A DNA stretch of 64,000 nucleotides from positions 1-64,000 of the forward strand of contig NZ_MSSW01000027.1 of assembly GCF_002150685.1 (NCBI RefSeq), written 5' to 3'. This document shows positions 8,360-16,887 of this stretch, in pieces (the stretch's first letter is position 1; each line of letters begins with the position of its first letter). The notes under the pieces were generated by a model. That model saw nothing but the letters and a program-made list of their open reading frames with translations, was not told where the DNA came from and did not search any database. Origin of the DNA: Algoriphagus antarcticus. GTDB taxonomy: Bacteria; Bacteroidota; Bacteroidia; Cytophagales; Cyclobacteriaceae. The translations under genes and the position numbers were made by a program.

Positions 8360-8833
8360 TCAATGAACGAACGTGACGAGGACTTTTTGAGTGCCAAAGC
8401 CAGGAAGCACGACATTTTGTGAAAGCACGAGCTGACTAGAAGTTATACTTTCTACAATCAAATTACCCTCAGTTCCAGGCACTTCTATGATGTCAGTATC
8501 CACTGTTAAGACTTTGGTAGATTCATTATAATTCCAAGTAAAATCCACTGTTTGTGGCTCCGAATTATCGCATTTGGTAGCTCCTGAGTCCACTACTCCG
8601 GTACTGATGCTTGTTTCGTAATTAAAAGTAACTAAGTTATCCTGAAGGCAGGCATCTATAAATGAGATCACACTGACGCCATTGGACGTGGCCATACTTA
8701 GCTTCCATGGAATACCAGAGCCGATAATCTCAGCATCTGTTTGATTAGGATCTTTATCTTCATCGCTACATGATCCTAACATTACTAGGCTAGAGAATGC
8801 CACTAATAAATTGAATTTGAATAATGATTTCAT
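8360..8833 (-). CDS. lipoprotein, possibly lipocalin-like
   Basis: The 157-residue protein begins with a signal ending in a lipobox (SLVMLGSC, Cys22), followed by an acidic SDEDKDPNQTD, as in exported Bacteroidota surface lipoproteins. The rest is beta-rich with repeated Thr/Val strands (QTVDFTWNYNESTKVLTVDTD, ending VLVTFVH), compatible with a small lipocalin-like or META-like barrel; this is only an impression from strand pattern. Monocistronic. Function unknown. Confidence 0.65.
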   Translation of the reverse strand: MKSLFKFNLLVAFSSLVMLGSCSDEDKDPNQTDAEIIGSGIPWKLSMATSNGVSVISFIDACLQDNLVTFNYETSISTGVVDSGATKCDNSEPQTVDFTWNYNESTKVLTVDTDIIEVPGTEGNLIVESITSSQLVLSQNVVLPGFGTQKVLVTFVH

Positions 8834-8909
8834 ATATAAAATTGATTTTAAGAGAAAGTCTAAAATAATGAAAATTGAGGTGAGTAGGCCTACTTATTGG
8901 TAAAGTGCT

Positions 8910-9218
8910 TTACTCGTTTGCAGAATACCTTTTTCTGATTTCCACTTTTTGCTTTTGGCGGTTCCAAAGAGCCATAGCTAAATCAGTAGCGACTTGGTCA
9001 GGTTCGGACTCATGTAGGATTTTTTTGAGCTTTTCCTCTCCCAAATCAATTCTGTAGCAAATCTGTAGTAAGCGCTCAAACTCCCGATCGAGCATGTATG
9101 AAATCACTTTGGTAAGTGTAGCGATGACTTTTTCTTCATCAGACTCCACTACGTTTTCTGGAAAGTCAAAATCCTTTCGCAGTAATATAAAAGTTTCTAG
9201 TGATAGGGTTTCACTCAT
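8910..9218 (-). CDS. hypothetical protein, helical, about 100 residues
   Basis: This 102-residue soluble protein is strongly helical and charged (ESDEEKVIATLTKVISYML, ERLLQICYRIDLGEEKLKK). It lies downstream of the DUF5606 gene, separated from it by a terminator hairpin at 9233-9254. I do not recognise a named family. Its codon use and clean start support a real gene. Confidence 0.7.
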   Translation of the reverse strand: MSETLSLETFILLRKDFDFPENVVESDEEKVIATLTKVISYMLDREFERLLQICYRIDLGEEKLKKILHESEPDQVATDLAMALWNRQKQKVEIRKRYSANE

Positions 9219-9232
9219 GCTACTGCCAAAAA

Positions 9233-9254
9233 AGCCCCGAGTTGAATCGGGGCT
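9233..9254 (-). terminator. rho-independent terminator after the DUF5606 gene
   Basis: On the minus strand an 8-bp stem (AGCCCCGA / TCGGGGCT) with a 6-nt loop is followed by TTTTTT. It lies 7 bp beyond the DUF5606 stop and 15 bp before the next gene, so that gene either depends on read-through or has its own promoter. Confidence 0.8.
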
Positions 9255-9260
9255 AAGTTA

Positions 9261-9710
9261 TTATTTATCTGATTTGTCTTCAGACTTAGTCTCTTCTGGT
9301 TTTTCTTCTTCGGGTTTCTCAAGCACTTCAGGAGCTTGTTCTCGTAGTAGATTGTACCAAGTGATCAGCTTCTTGATATCTGAGGTGTAAACTCTCGCTT
9401 CATCTACCTCCGGAAGGATGTGCTTCATGAACGCTCTCAGCTCAGAATCATCAGGATTTGCATCTAGGCCCAAGTCACCTTGGAATTCGGCTTCAATCTT
9501 TTGCATCACAGATTTTAGGGGCTCAGCGCCCTCTTCTGTCAAGGTATAGATAGAAATGTCACTTAAAATAGATACACGCTGGGACATGCCGGCAACGAGT
9601 TTAGTTTTCTTGGCATCCATGCTCTCTAGGATCACTCCTGTGCGTGAAGGCTTCAAAACTTTGAACAAACCGGGTTTACCGGCTACGGTGGCAAGATCTT
9701 TAAAATTCAT
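9261..9710 (-). CDS. DUF5606 family protein
   Basis: The N-terminal part (MNFKDLATVAGKPGLFKV, then SRTGVILESMD and SMSQRVSILSDISIYT-like strands) is the SH3-like domain known as DUF5606, common in Bacteroidota and of unknown function. It is followed by a helical region (about 75-125) and an acidic tail rich in Glu, Lys and Pro (125-149) that is likely disordered. It sits 49 bp after engB on the same strand. No enzymatic motif is seen. Confidence 0.8.
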   Translation of the reverse strand: MNFKDLATVAGKPGLFKVLKPSRTGVILESMDAKKTKLVAGMSQRVSILSDISIYTLTEEGAEPLKSVMQKIEAEFQGDLGLDANPDDSELRAFMKHILPEVDEARVYTSDIKKLITWYNLLREQAPEVLEKPEEEKPEETKSEDKSDK

Positions 9711-9759
9711 TTGGTTTATTTTTTCGAGGATGTAAATATAGGAGTATCAATTAAATGAT

Positions 9760-10362
9760 TCACCTAACTTCATATTCTGTTAGTAGTTCTTCGATAAACT
9801 TCGTCAGTTCCGCTTTGCCAGTGCTTGCTTCTGCACTTGTCACAAAGTAATCCGGTTCTTCTTCGAAGATTTCTTTTGTCTTCTTCAAAAATTTCTGGAT
9901 GTTCTGATCAGTTTTCGACTTGGACTGTTTGTCAGCTTTAGTAAAAACCAAGGCCGTAGGAACACCCTGGCTTCCACACCAAAGCAAAAATTCCAAATCA
10001 ATCTGCTGAGGTTCTAATCTGCTATCGATCAGCACAAACACACCGCAAAGATTCTCTCGTTTTGTTAGGTAAGTAGTGATCATACTTTCCCATCCCTGCT
10101 TCACTTTCAGGTTTACTTTGGCGAAGCCATAGCCTGGAAGATCGACCAGATACCATTTATCATTGATCAGGAAATGGTTGATCAACTGGGTTTTACCTGG
10201 TTTTTGAGAGGTCTTTGCCAAGCCTTTCTGGTTGACAAGCATATTGATCAGAGAGCTTTTGCCCACATTTGACCTGCCGATAAAAGCAATCTCAGCACGG
10301 TCTGGTTTTGGACAATTTCCAGGATTGGAATTACTGATTACAAAGGTGGCTTTCTGGATCAT
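9760..10362 (-). CDS. engB: ribosome biogenesis GTP-binding protein EngB/YsxC
   Basis: EngB is a small GTPase needed for large-subunit ribosome assembly. All G motifs are present in 200 residues: G1 GRSNVGKSS (29-37), the G2 threonines in TSQKPGKTQ, G3 DLPGYG (74-79), G4 TKAD (141-144) and G5 TSA (about 175). Length and spacing fit the family. It is divergent from ubiE and leads the minus-strand set with the DUF5606 gene. Confidence 0.95.
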   Translation of the reverse strand: MIQKATFVISNSNPGNCPKPDRAEIAFIGRSNVGKSSLINMLVNQKGLAKTSQKPGKTQLINHFLINDKWYLVDLPGYGFAKVNLKVKQGWESMITTYLTKRENLCGVFVLIDSRLEPQQIDLEFLLWCGSQGVPTALVFTKADKQSKSKTDQNIQKFLKKTKEIFEEEPDYFVTSAEASTGKAELTKFIEELLTEYEVR

Positions 10363-10486
10363 TTGCTAGTATTTGTCTGCAAAAGTACGACATTATCCGA
10401 AAAGCGAAGGATGAACCCGAAGTGTAACAATTTTCCTTTCCTCGTGTTTCTTCCCTATTATTGCTTTTTCATAGACAAGAATTCTG

Positions 10487-11209
10487 ATGGCCGTAGTACC
10501 TTATAAAGACAAGCAAGACTCCAAAAAAGATCAGGTAGCTGAGATGTTTAACAATATCTCTGGCAAATATGATTTGCTCAATCACGTGCTCAGCATGGGA
10601 ATTGATATCACTTGGAGAAGAAAAGCAATTAAATATCTGAAAGAAGATCAGCCAAAATTGATCTTGGATATCGCTACGGGTACGGGAGATTTTGCGATTG
10701 AAGCACTTTCACTGAACCCTGACAAGATCATCGGAGTGGATATATCCGAAGGAATGCTGGAGGAAGGCCGTAAGAAAATGAAGAAAAAAGGTCTTGAAGA
10801 TAAGATCGAGCTTCAGCTTGGTGATTCTGAAGGCTTACTTTTTGAAGATAATAAGTTTGATGCGGTCATCGTTTCTTTTGGAGTTAGGAACTTTGAGAAT
10901 CTTGAGAAAGGATTGGCGGATATGTATCGGGTGCTGAAGCCAGGTGGTAAAGTGGTGATTTTGGAGTTTAGCAAGCCAAGAAAAGCTCCGATGAAGCAGG
11001 CATATGCATTCTACTCCAAGGCTATTCTTCCTCAGATTGGCAGAATTGTATCTAAGGACAATTCTGCTTATACTTATCTTCCTGAGTCAGTGCAGGCCTT
11101 TCCTGATGGAATGGATTTCCTGAGAATTATGAACAACGTCGGATTCACAAGCAACCTATGCAAACCACTTACATTTGGAATAAGCTCAATCTACGTAGGA
11201 ACAAAGTAA
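10487..11209 (+). CDS. ubiE: demethylmenaquinone methyltransferase
   Basis: UbiE/MenG performs the last C-methylation of menaquinone (and ubiquinone where present). In Bacteroidota menaquinone is the expected quinone. The 240 residues contain [21 protein letters not shown], the SAM-binding [14 protein letters not shown], and the family signature ending [16 protein letters not shown]. The last 17 codons and stop overlap the start of the porT-like gene in another frame. Confidence 0.95.
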   Translation: MAVVPYKDKQDSKKDQVAEMFNNISGKYDLLNHVLSMGIDITWRRKAIKYLKEDQPKLILDIATGTGDFAIEALSLNPDKIIGVDISEGMLEEGRKKMKKKGLEDKIELQLGDSEGLLFEDNKFDAVIVSFGVRNFENLEKGLADMYRVLKPGGKVVILEFSKPRKAPMKQAYAFYSKAILPQIGRIVSKDNSAYTYLPESVQAFPDGMDFLRIMNNVGFTSNLCKPLTFGISSIYVGTK

Positions 11210-11964
11210 TCCTATCTGGTTTAGCTTTTTTCTTAGCAGCGATCCCAACGTTCGGGCAGGGAATGTTTGGCTTGACTTCATCGTCCGGATCAGACAATAA
11301 AACCCTTTCTTATGGGTTTTTCCTTGCGGCTCACAACAGCACTCTTCAACTCAAATACACTGATGCGTTTTTGAATCCAACTAGTACAAATGACTTCTCA
11401 AATGTCAGAAGTATTCAACCAAAATTTTCACCGGGATTTTCTCTGGGATTTATTGGAATACTGAGATTTCATGATCAGGTTTCTTTGATGTTTTCCCCAA
11501 AGGTTGGGTTTTACGAATACAAAACCGAAGTAATTTACTTCAATGAGTCTTTAGATCCAGGTCTTATTCAGACCCCTGGTGATGCAGAGATCTCTGGTGA
11601 GGGAGGAATAGTAGAATATAGTTCGGAAGCTACCATGGTAGAATTGCCACTGCTTTTCAAATACCGATCTGTACGCTTTAACAATACGAGGATGTACTGG
11701 GTCGGTGGAGCTAGCTATCAGTTTCGTACCAAAGGCCAGGATGAAGCCAATGTGGATGATATCGTGATGACAGGCCAAGATGTCTCGATAGAAGCTGGAA
11801 TGGGTTTCGAGATTTATTTCAAATACTTCAAGTTTGCCCCAGAGATTCGATTTTCACACGGTCTGATGAATGCTTATCAAGCAGAAAACTCTCTTCCTGA
11901 ACTTCGAGATGCCATTTCATCTATCAAAAGAAATAGTATTACGCTTTATCTGAATTTCCAGTAA
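11158..11964 (+). CDS. porT: PorT family outer membrane beta-barrel protein
   Basis: The 268-residue protein has a signal peptide ([21 protein letters not shown]) after a 15-residue polar lead, then alternating strands ending in ITLYLNFQ with a terminal aromatic, typical of barrel insertion. Size and pattern match the PorT/SprT family of the type IX secretion system, and next-to-ubiE placement is, as far as I recall, common in this phylum. No other ATG, GTG or TTG lies between 11158 and the signal core, so the 52-bp overlap with ubiE seems real. PorT as opposed to a generic beta-barrel is likely but not proven. Confidence 0.75.
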   Translation: MQTTYIWNKLNLRRNKVILSGLAFFLAAIPTFGQGMFGLTSSSGSDNKTLSYGFFLAAHNSTLQLKYTDAFLNPTSTNDFSNVRSIQPKFSPGFSLGFIGILRFHDQVSLMFSPKVGFYEYKTEVIYFNESLDPGLIQTPGDAEISGEGGIVEYSSEATMVELPLLFKYRSVRFNNTRMYWVGGASYQFRTKGQDEANVDDIVMTGQDVSIEAGMGFEIYFKYFKFAPEIRFSHGLMNAYQAENSLPELRDAISSIKRNSITLYLNFQ

Positions 11965-12050
11965 AGGTGATTGGGAAAATGCAAGAACTTGTCTGGTATT
12001 GATGATTAAAAAATTAGGTTAATTTCATCCTCCCACTTGATCCTTGAAAA

Positions 12051-12078
12051 TTGTCAATTGATAATTTTTCTATCTTTC
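12051..12078 (+). promoter_or_regulatory. candidate near-leaderless promoter for the SDR/VanX-like operon
   Basis: TTG at 12051-12053, a 17-bp spacer and TATCTTTC at 12071-12078 fit the -33/-7 pattern with one mismatch. The chosen ATG at 12082 starts 3 bp after the -7 box, as in marC. Confidence 0.4.
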
Positions 12079-12081
12079 AGC

Positions 12082-12846
12082 ATGAAAAACAAAATTGCCT
12101 TAGTCACCGGAGCGACTTCTGGAATCGGCAAAGCTGCTGCTATTACTCTTGCCAAAATAGGCTATGATATCATCGCTACAGGAAGACGTGGAAATCGCCT
12201 GGAGGAATTGAAGTATGAATTGCCTGAAGGAATTGATTTTTTGCCTCTGGTATTCGATGTTCGTGATAGAGAGAAGGTATTGGAAATACTGGAAAATCTT
12301 CCTGAGAAATGGAAATCCATCGATATTTTAATTAATAACGCCGGAAATGCCCATGGAATTGACCCAGTACAAACTGCAAATTTGGACGATTGGGATGCGA
12401 TGATGGATATCAATGTGAAAGGACTATTGTATGTGTCTCGAGCAATTATTCCTGGAATGACGGAGCGAAAATCAGGAATGATCATCAACATCGGTTCTAT
12501 CGCCGGTAAGGAGGTTTATCCAAATGGAAGCGTCTATTGCGGAAGCAAGCATGCTGTAGATGCTATTACCAAAGGCATGAGAATGGACTTGAATCCATTT
12601 GGTATTCGTGTAGTCGCGATTCACCCGGGATTGGTAGAGACTGAGTTTTCTTTGGTAAGATTTAAAGGCGATGAAAATCGGGCAGATACTGTCTATCAGG
12701 GTTTGGAACCACTGGTAGCTCAGGATATTGCAGATATCGTGGAGTTTGCCGTAACTAGACCTGCGCATGTAACTATCGCAGATGTAGTCGTGCTCCCGAC
12801 AGCCCAAGCTTCCGCTACGATTGTCAATAGAAATTCGAAATCTTGA
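12082..12846 (+). CDS. SDR family NAD(P)-dependent oxidoreductase
   Basis: Starting at the ATG at 12082 gives a 254-residue classical short-chain dehydrogenase; the upstream start at 12037 would add a 15-residue tail before the first strand. Motifs: TGATSGIG (9-16) for the nucleotide, NNAG (85-88), and the Ser139/Tyr152/Lys156 triad (NIGSIAG, YCGSK). ATGRRGNRL after strand two, with two Arg, suggests NADP(H). The sequence is close to the YdfG group that oxidises 3-hydroxy acids such as serine, but the substrate is not certain. Its stop overlaps the next start (TTGA). Confidence 0.9.
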   Translation: MKNKIALVTGATSGIGKAAAITLAKIGYDIIATGRRGNRLEELKYELPEGIDFLPLVFDVRDREKVLEILENLPEKWKSIDILINNAGNAHGIDPVQTANLDDWDAMMDINVKGLLYVSRAIIPGMTERKSGMIINIGSIAGKEVYPNGSVYCGSKHAVDAITKGMRMDLNPFGIRVVAIHPGLVETEFSLVRFKGDENRADTVYQGLEPLVAQDIADIVEFAVTRPAHVTIADVVVLPTAQASATIVNRNSKS

Positions 12847-13589
12847 AAAGACCAACTCTAATTTTTCTTACACTAGCCATCGCATGCACTTCTCCGAAAA
12901 GTGATCAGGAGATTTTCTCTGCACAGCAGCGAAAAGTGCTGGATCCTGTAAAAGATATTGAGTTGGAAGTAGAAATCCCTGAAATAGAGCGAACCCTGAT
13001 CGATCAGGGATTGGTAGATGTGGAGGAAAAAATCCCAGGGATAAAGGTAGAATTGAAGTATTCTTCTACCGATAATTTCTTCGGGCAGGATGTGTACGGC
13101 GATTTGACTAAAGCTTATCTTCAGCCAGAAGTAGCCGAGCGATTGAAAAAGGCCCAGGAAATGCTTCAAAGTGAATATCCAGCTTATACTTTCCTAGTCT
13201 ATGATGGCGTCCGTCCTTCAAGTGTACAGCAGATACTTTGGGATAATCTGGACAAACCTGATAGCCTGAAGCCACTATATGTAGCTGACCCAAAAAAAGG
13301 TAGCTTGCACAACTTCGGAGTTGCTGTGGATTTGACCATATTTGATACGAAAGCTGACTCTACGTTGGATATGGGAACCAGCTATGATTACTTTGGTTAC
13401 CCTGCTTATCCCGACCGCGAAAGACAAATGCTCGCAGAAGGGAAACTCACAAGTGCTCAAATTACTAATCGGGATATCCTAAGGAAAGTAATGACAGCGA
13501 ATGGCTTTTCAGGGATCGGTTCGGAATGGTGGCATTTCAATGCTTTTTCAAGAAAAGAAGCAGGGGAGAAGTTTAAAATTATCAAGTGA
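12843..13589 (+). CDS. VanX-like D-alanyl-D-alanine dipeptidase (M15D), lipoprotein
   Basis: This M15 metallopeptidase likely cleaves D-Ala-D-Ala released from peptidoglycan. From the TTG start that overlaps the SDR stop, a lipoprotein signal is seen (LIFLTLAIAC, Cys15). Active-site residues are complete: Arg124 (YDGVRPSS), zinc ligands His156 and Asp163 (GSLHNFGVAVDL), catalytic Glu228 and ligand His231 (GSEWWHFN). The lipid anchor and lack of vanHA neighbours point to cell-wall turnover rather than vancomycin resistance. Confidence 0.9.
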   Translation: MKRPTLIFLTLAIACTSPKSDQEIFSAQQRKVLDPVKDIELEVEIPEIERTLIDQGLVDVEEKIPGIKVELKYSSTDNFFGQDVYGDLTKAYLQPEVAERLKKAQEMLQSEYPAYTFLVYDGVRPSSVQQILWDNLDKPDSLKPLYVADPKKGSLHNFGVAVDLTIFDTKADSTLDMGTSYDYFGYPAYPDRERQMLAEGKLTSAQITNRDILRKVMTANGFSGIGSEWWHFNAFSRKEAGEKFKIIK

Positions 13590-13597
13590 AATTAGGC

Positions 13598-13971
13598 TGG
13601 AAGACGGAAGACGGATGACCGATGACCGAAGTCTCCAAAACTTAAGTGTTAGCCCATTTGACCTAGGTTTTATATTAATAAAAATTAAATAGATTTAATC
13701 TGTATGTACGCTTTTCTGCCAGTAAGCGAATTCTCTTTGGTCAACGGGTAGGAAGACCGATGACCGAAGACCGAAGTAAACCACAATTCAATGTGTCTTT
13801 GTACCTTCGATTCTATAAATTTTCTACTGGCAAGATTCCGTATAATCACAATATTTGGTTAACATAAAGTATATCCTCTATATCTCCAGTAAAGAAATGA
13901 AAGCTTTATAGAATTCTATGTACTCTAGCATTTAGGCAGCTCCGGGCATCCGTCATCTGTCATCGGTCTGG
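13598..13971. repeat. gap with dispersed repeat copies and GACCGAAGACC tracts
   Basis: The 458-bp gap 13590-14047 has no credible gene. It holds purine-rich tracts at 13598-13636 and 13751-13778 (units such as GATGACCGAAGACCGAAG) and an inverted one at 13941-13971 (TCATCTGTCATCGGTCTGG). The element seen at 8114 and 38971 appears here in weaker form from 13701: TACGC at offset 6, TCTTTGG at offset 33 and GGAAGA at offset 50. 13709-13725 is the exact reverse complement of 8257-8273. Confidence 0.5.
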
Positions 13972-14047
13972 AAATAAATAAGGTATTTCCTTTCACAGGG
14001 AATATTCATAATTAACAAATACATCAACTCAAAACAATTCAAACCCT

Positions 14048-14782
14048 ATGACCTTTAAACGAACTCTTCTCACTCTCTCGCTGATTTTCAGCATTGCACT
14101 GGTAGCACCAGCGCAGCAATTCAAAGCATTGGTTTTTAGCAAAACTGCCGGCTTTCGTCATCAATCCATTTCTGATGCAGTAGTTGCATTGAAGAAAATG
14201 GGTAAAACTCATGTTTTCAGTGTGTATACGACTGAAGATGCCGGAGAATTCACAGACGAAAAACTAGCCAAATACGACGTGGTGATTTTGACTACTACGA
14301 CTGGTACTATTTTCAATGCTGAGCAGAAAGCTGCTTTTCAGCGATTTGTTCAAAGTGGAAAAGGTGTAGTAGGAATCCACTCTGCTACCGATACCGAATA
14401 CGAATGGCCTTGGTATAATAAGATGATCGGTGCATACTTTCTTTCTCACCCAGCTCAGCAAACGCTAAGACTTGATGTAGTAGATCAAACGCATCCATCT
14501 ACTTGGCATTTACCGAAAAATTGGTTATGGACTGATGAGCTATATGAGTTCAGAGAAATTAATCCTGATATCAAAGTCTTGATCAAAGCAGATGAGAGTA
14601 CTTACAAAGTTTCCAAAGGAAACGGTGATAATCACCCGATGGCTTGGTATCATGAATTTGATGGCGGAAGAGTGTTTTATACCGCACTGGGTCACGTGGA
14701 ATCGGCTTGGGAAGATGCAGACTTTTTGAAACATCTTTATGGCGGAATCTGGTACGCTGCTTCTGGAGAGCCATACAAATAG
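14048..14782 (+). CDS. ThuA domain protein, secreted
   Basis: The 244 residues start with a signal peptide (LLTLSLIFSIALVAPAQQ). The mature part is a ThuA (trehalose-utilisation-like) class-I glutamine-amidotransferase fold: KALVFSKTAGFRHQSI, the central GVVGIHSATDTEYEWPWYNKMIG, and HPMAWYHEFDGGRVFYTALGH near the C-terminus. ThuA domains are common in Bacteroidota, often with sugar or peptidoglycan-related genes, and their chemistry is poorly defined. No sugar-utilisation genes flank this copy. Confidence 0.88.
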   Translation: MTFKRTLLTLSLIFSIALVAPAQQFKALVFSKTAGFRHQSISDAVVALKKMGKTHVFSVYTTEDAGEFTDEKLAKYDVVILTTTTGTIFNAEQKAAFQRFVQSGKGVVGIHSATDTEYEWPWYNKMIGAYFLSHPAQQTLRLDVVDQTHPSTWHLPKNWLWTDELYEFREINPDIKVLIKADESTYKVSKGNGDNHPMAWYHEFDGGRVFYTALGHVESAWEDADFLKHLYGGIWYAASGEPYK

Positions 14783-14879
14783 TTTGACGGGCCTGCCCGG
14801 CGACTGATAGGTTTGACATACTTTTTTACCTTCGAAGGCCAGTGATTGAGCGAAGGCCACACTAAGTAAATTAAGTAAA

Positions 14880-14916
14880 AACCGATTTGCTGGAACTTAA
14901 TGCCAGCAAATCGGTT
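14880..14916 (+). promoter_or_regulatory. 14-bp stem hairpin just upstream of nifU-like gene
   Basis: AACCGATTTGCTGG (14880-14893) pairs perfectly with 14903-14916 around a 9-nt loop, 24 bp before the NifU start. On the plus strand no T-run follows; on the minus strand TTTTT follows. It could end antisense or upstream transcription, or act in the 5' leader. Confidence 0.5.
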
Positions 14917-14940
14917 CTCTAAACAAAAACCAAGATTACC

Positions 14941-15522
14941 ATGCTACAAGCACAAGCAAGACCGGTGCACCTCTACATGGAGGCTAATCCAAATCCTAAT
15001 TCCCTGAAATTTGTTGCCAATTTTATGTTGGTGGATGAGGGAGTAAGTTTTGATTTTCCAGATGCAGAAGCTGCCAAAATCAGCCCATTAGCTCAGGAAC
15101 TATTCAACTTTGCGGCAGTGGAGCGTGTATTTATCGCATCTAATTTTGTGACTGTCACCAAATCTGAGTCTGTAGAATGGGCAGAAATTCAAGGTATCGT
15201 CAGAGATCATATCAAGCAGTATTTGGAAGCAGGCAAAGCGCCAGTTCCAGTAGCTTTTGAGAAGGATCCGCTTTTTGATGAGAATGATTCTGAAGTGGTG
15301 AAAAAGATCAAAGGAATACTTGATGAGTATATTCGCCCTGCTGTAGAGCAAGATGGAGGAGCGATTGTATTCCATTCATTCAATGAGGGTGTGGTGAAAG
15401 TACAGTTGCAAGGCTCTTGCTCGGGCTGTCCTTCGAGCACAGTTACGCTGAAAGCGGGTATTCAGAATCTCCTTACCAGAATGCTTCCTGAAGTGAAGGA
15501 AGTGGTAGCAGAGGGAGTTTAA
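14941..15522 (+). CDS. NifU family Fe-S scaffold protein (NFU1-like)
   Basis: The 193 residues join an N-terminal Nfu scaffold domain (about 8-95, YMEANPNPNSLKFV) to a C-terminal NifU domain (115-190) with the cluster-binding pair Cys160/Cys163 in QGSCSGCPSST. This is the layout of mitochondrial NFU1, which delivers Fe-S clusters to lipoate synthase and other targets. The IRPAVEQDGGAI motif supports the C-terminal domain. It is 12 bp upstream of the DUF3810 gene, probably one transcript. Confidence 0.92.
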   Translation: MLQAQARPVHLYMEANPNPNSLKFVANFMLVDEGVSFDFPDAEAAKISPLAQELFNFAAVERVFIASNFVTVTKSESVEWAEIQGIVRDHIKQYLEAGKAPVPVAFEKDPLFDENDSEVVKKIKGILDEYIRPAVEQDGGAIVFHSFNEGVVKVQLQGSCSGCPSSTVTLKAGIQNLLTRMLPEVKEVVAEGV

Positions 15523-15534
15523 GCCGGTTTTTTT

Positions 15535-16608
15535 ATGGGTAAAAGAGATTGGTCCTGGGCGATTCTTGGAGTTATTGCTTTGGGAATACGATATCTGGCG
15601 GCTCAAAACCCTGAAGCGACAGACGATATTTATTCTAGAATTTTCTTTCCGGGAATCCGGAACGTAATAGACATGACGCTGGGAAGATTGCCCTTTCCCA
15701 GCGTTTATTTATTTATCGTGTCGGTGATGCTGATATTTGGCGTTTATCTTTTCAGGTTTCGCAAAAGAGTCGGTTGGAAAAACAAGATTCTTTATTCCTT
15801 TAGAGCACTGGCAAATGGACTTGGTGCATTGATTTTCTTTTTCTTTTTCCTCTGGGGATTCAATTATCAACGAACTCCAATAGTGCAGCAATTGGGACTA
15901 AGCCCACGTGCTATGAATTTGGAAGAGTTGAAAAGTGAAGTGCTGATCACACAGCGATTAGCGCAGCAATACAGAAATTCCATTACACGGGATACAGCCT
16001 CCATAGAAGAGATTTTGCCTTATCCTGAATTGGAAAAGCTTGTGCGATTTAATATTGCTGATAATCTCGATATGTTGGGGCTGAACTTCACAGGAAGACC
16101 ACGAACCAAACTCTTTCCTCCCCCAGGATTTATGCGGAAGATGGGCATACTTGGCATATATTTTCCTTTTACCGGCGAGAGCTACATCGATCCTACTTTG
16201 CATGCACTTGAGAAGCCTTTTACGGTAGCTCATGAGATGGCGCACAGTTATGGAGTGACGGACGAAGGTGAAGCAAACTTTATAGCCTGGGTGATCTGTA
16301 CCAATAGCGATGATCCGCTTTTGCGCTATTCAGGGCAGTTGAGGCTGCTAACATACCAGATTCGTGACTTTTACAAAATGGCACCGGAAGACTACAAAGT
16401 ATGGGTAAAGACTTTGGATAGGGGAGTGCGGAATGATCTCATTTCCCTGCAGAAAGCAAGTGACGAGATCAAAGCCTATTCGGTGGAATTGAGCAGGAAG
16501 ACAAATGATGTATTCTTGAAAACCCAAGGAGTCAAAGCTGGAATCAATAGCTACCAGCAACTTCCTAAGCTGGCATTTGCCTGGAGAGAGCGAATGAAGG
16601 GAGAATAG
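15535..16608 (+). CDS. DUF3810 membrane-bound putative zinc peptidase
   Basis: The 357 residues have three N-terminal hydrophobic segments (about 7-23, 56-73, 94-109) and then a soluble domain with a zincin motif: His233-Glu234-x-x-His237 in TVAHEMAHSYGV, and Glu246 in DEGEANF as probable third ligand. This is the DUF3810 family of Bacteroidota and Firmicutes; function unknown, presumably an intramembrane-anchored metallopeptidase. The rest of the domain is helical. It follows the NifU-like gene after 12 bp. Confidence 0.88.
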   Translation: MGKRDWSWAILGVIALGIRYLAAQNPEATDDIYSRIFFPGIRNVIDMTLGRLPFPSVYLFIVSVMLIFGVYLFRFRKRVGWKNKILYSFRALANGLGALIFFFFFLWGFNYQRTPIVQQLGLSPRAMNLEELKSEVLITQRLAQQYRNSITRDTASIEEILPYPELEKLVRFNIADNLDMLGLNFTGRPRTKLFPPPGFMRKMGILGIYFPFTGESYIDPTLHALEKPFTVAHEMAHSYGVTDEGEANFIAWVICTNSDDPLLRYSGQLRLLTYQIRDFYKMAPEDYKVWVKTLDRGVRNDLISLQKASDEIKAYSVELSRKTNDVFLKTQGVKAGINSYQQLPKLAFAWRERMKGE

Positions 16609-16887
16609 GTATTTACTTTACTAGTTGATATATATTCCCGCTATATGTCAGTATCAAAGAAAAGCTAAAATAGATTCATCACAAGCTAGCGCTTGGGCCA
16701 TTTCTGTTTTCTTACAACCAAATCACACCAGATTGCTACTGTGAGGCTCAAGCAAAATCATAACATCTAATATCTTTTTCATTTTTAGTTTGAGGTAATG
16801 TTGCGAAATCACTAGTTTAGAATTTAATTTTCCTAATTCTGAAAGCACTTGATTAGTTGCGACTCTACTTTTACTCCAAAATATTTT

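Noticed and set aside
12843..13589. vancomycin-resistance cluster
   Set aside because: The VanX-like gene has a lipid anchor and stands with an SDR, without VanH, VanA or VanS/R.
14783..14879. small RNA gene in the thuA-nifU gap
   Set aside because: Only the hairpin at 14880-14916 is supported; no promoter or conserved fold was visible.
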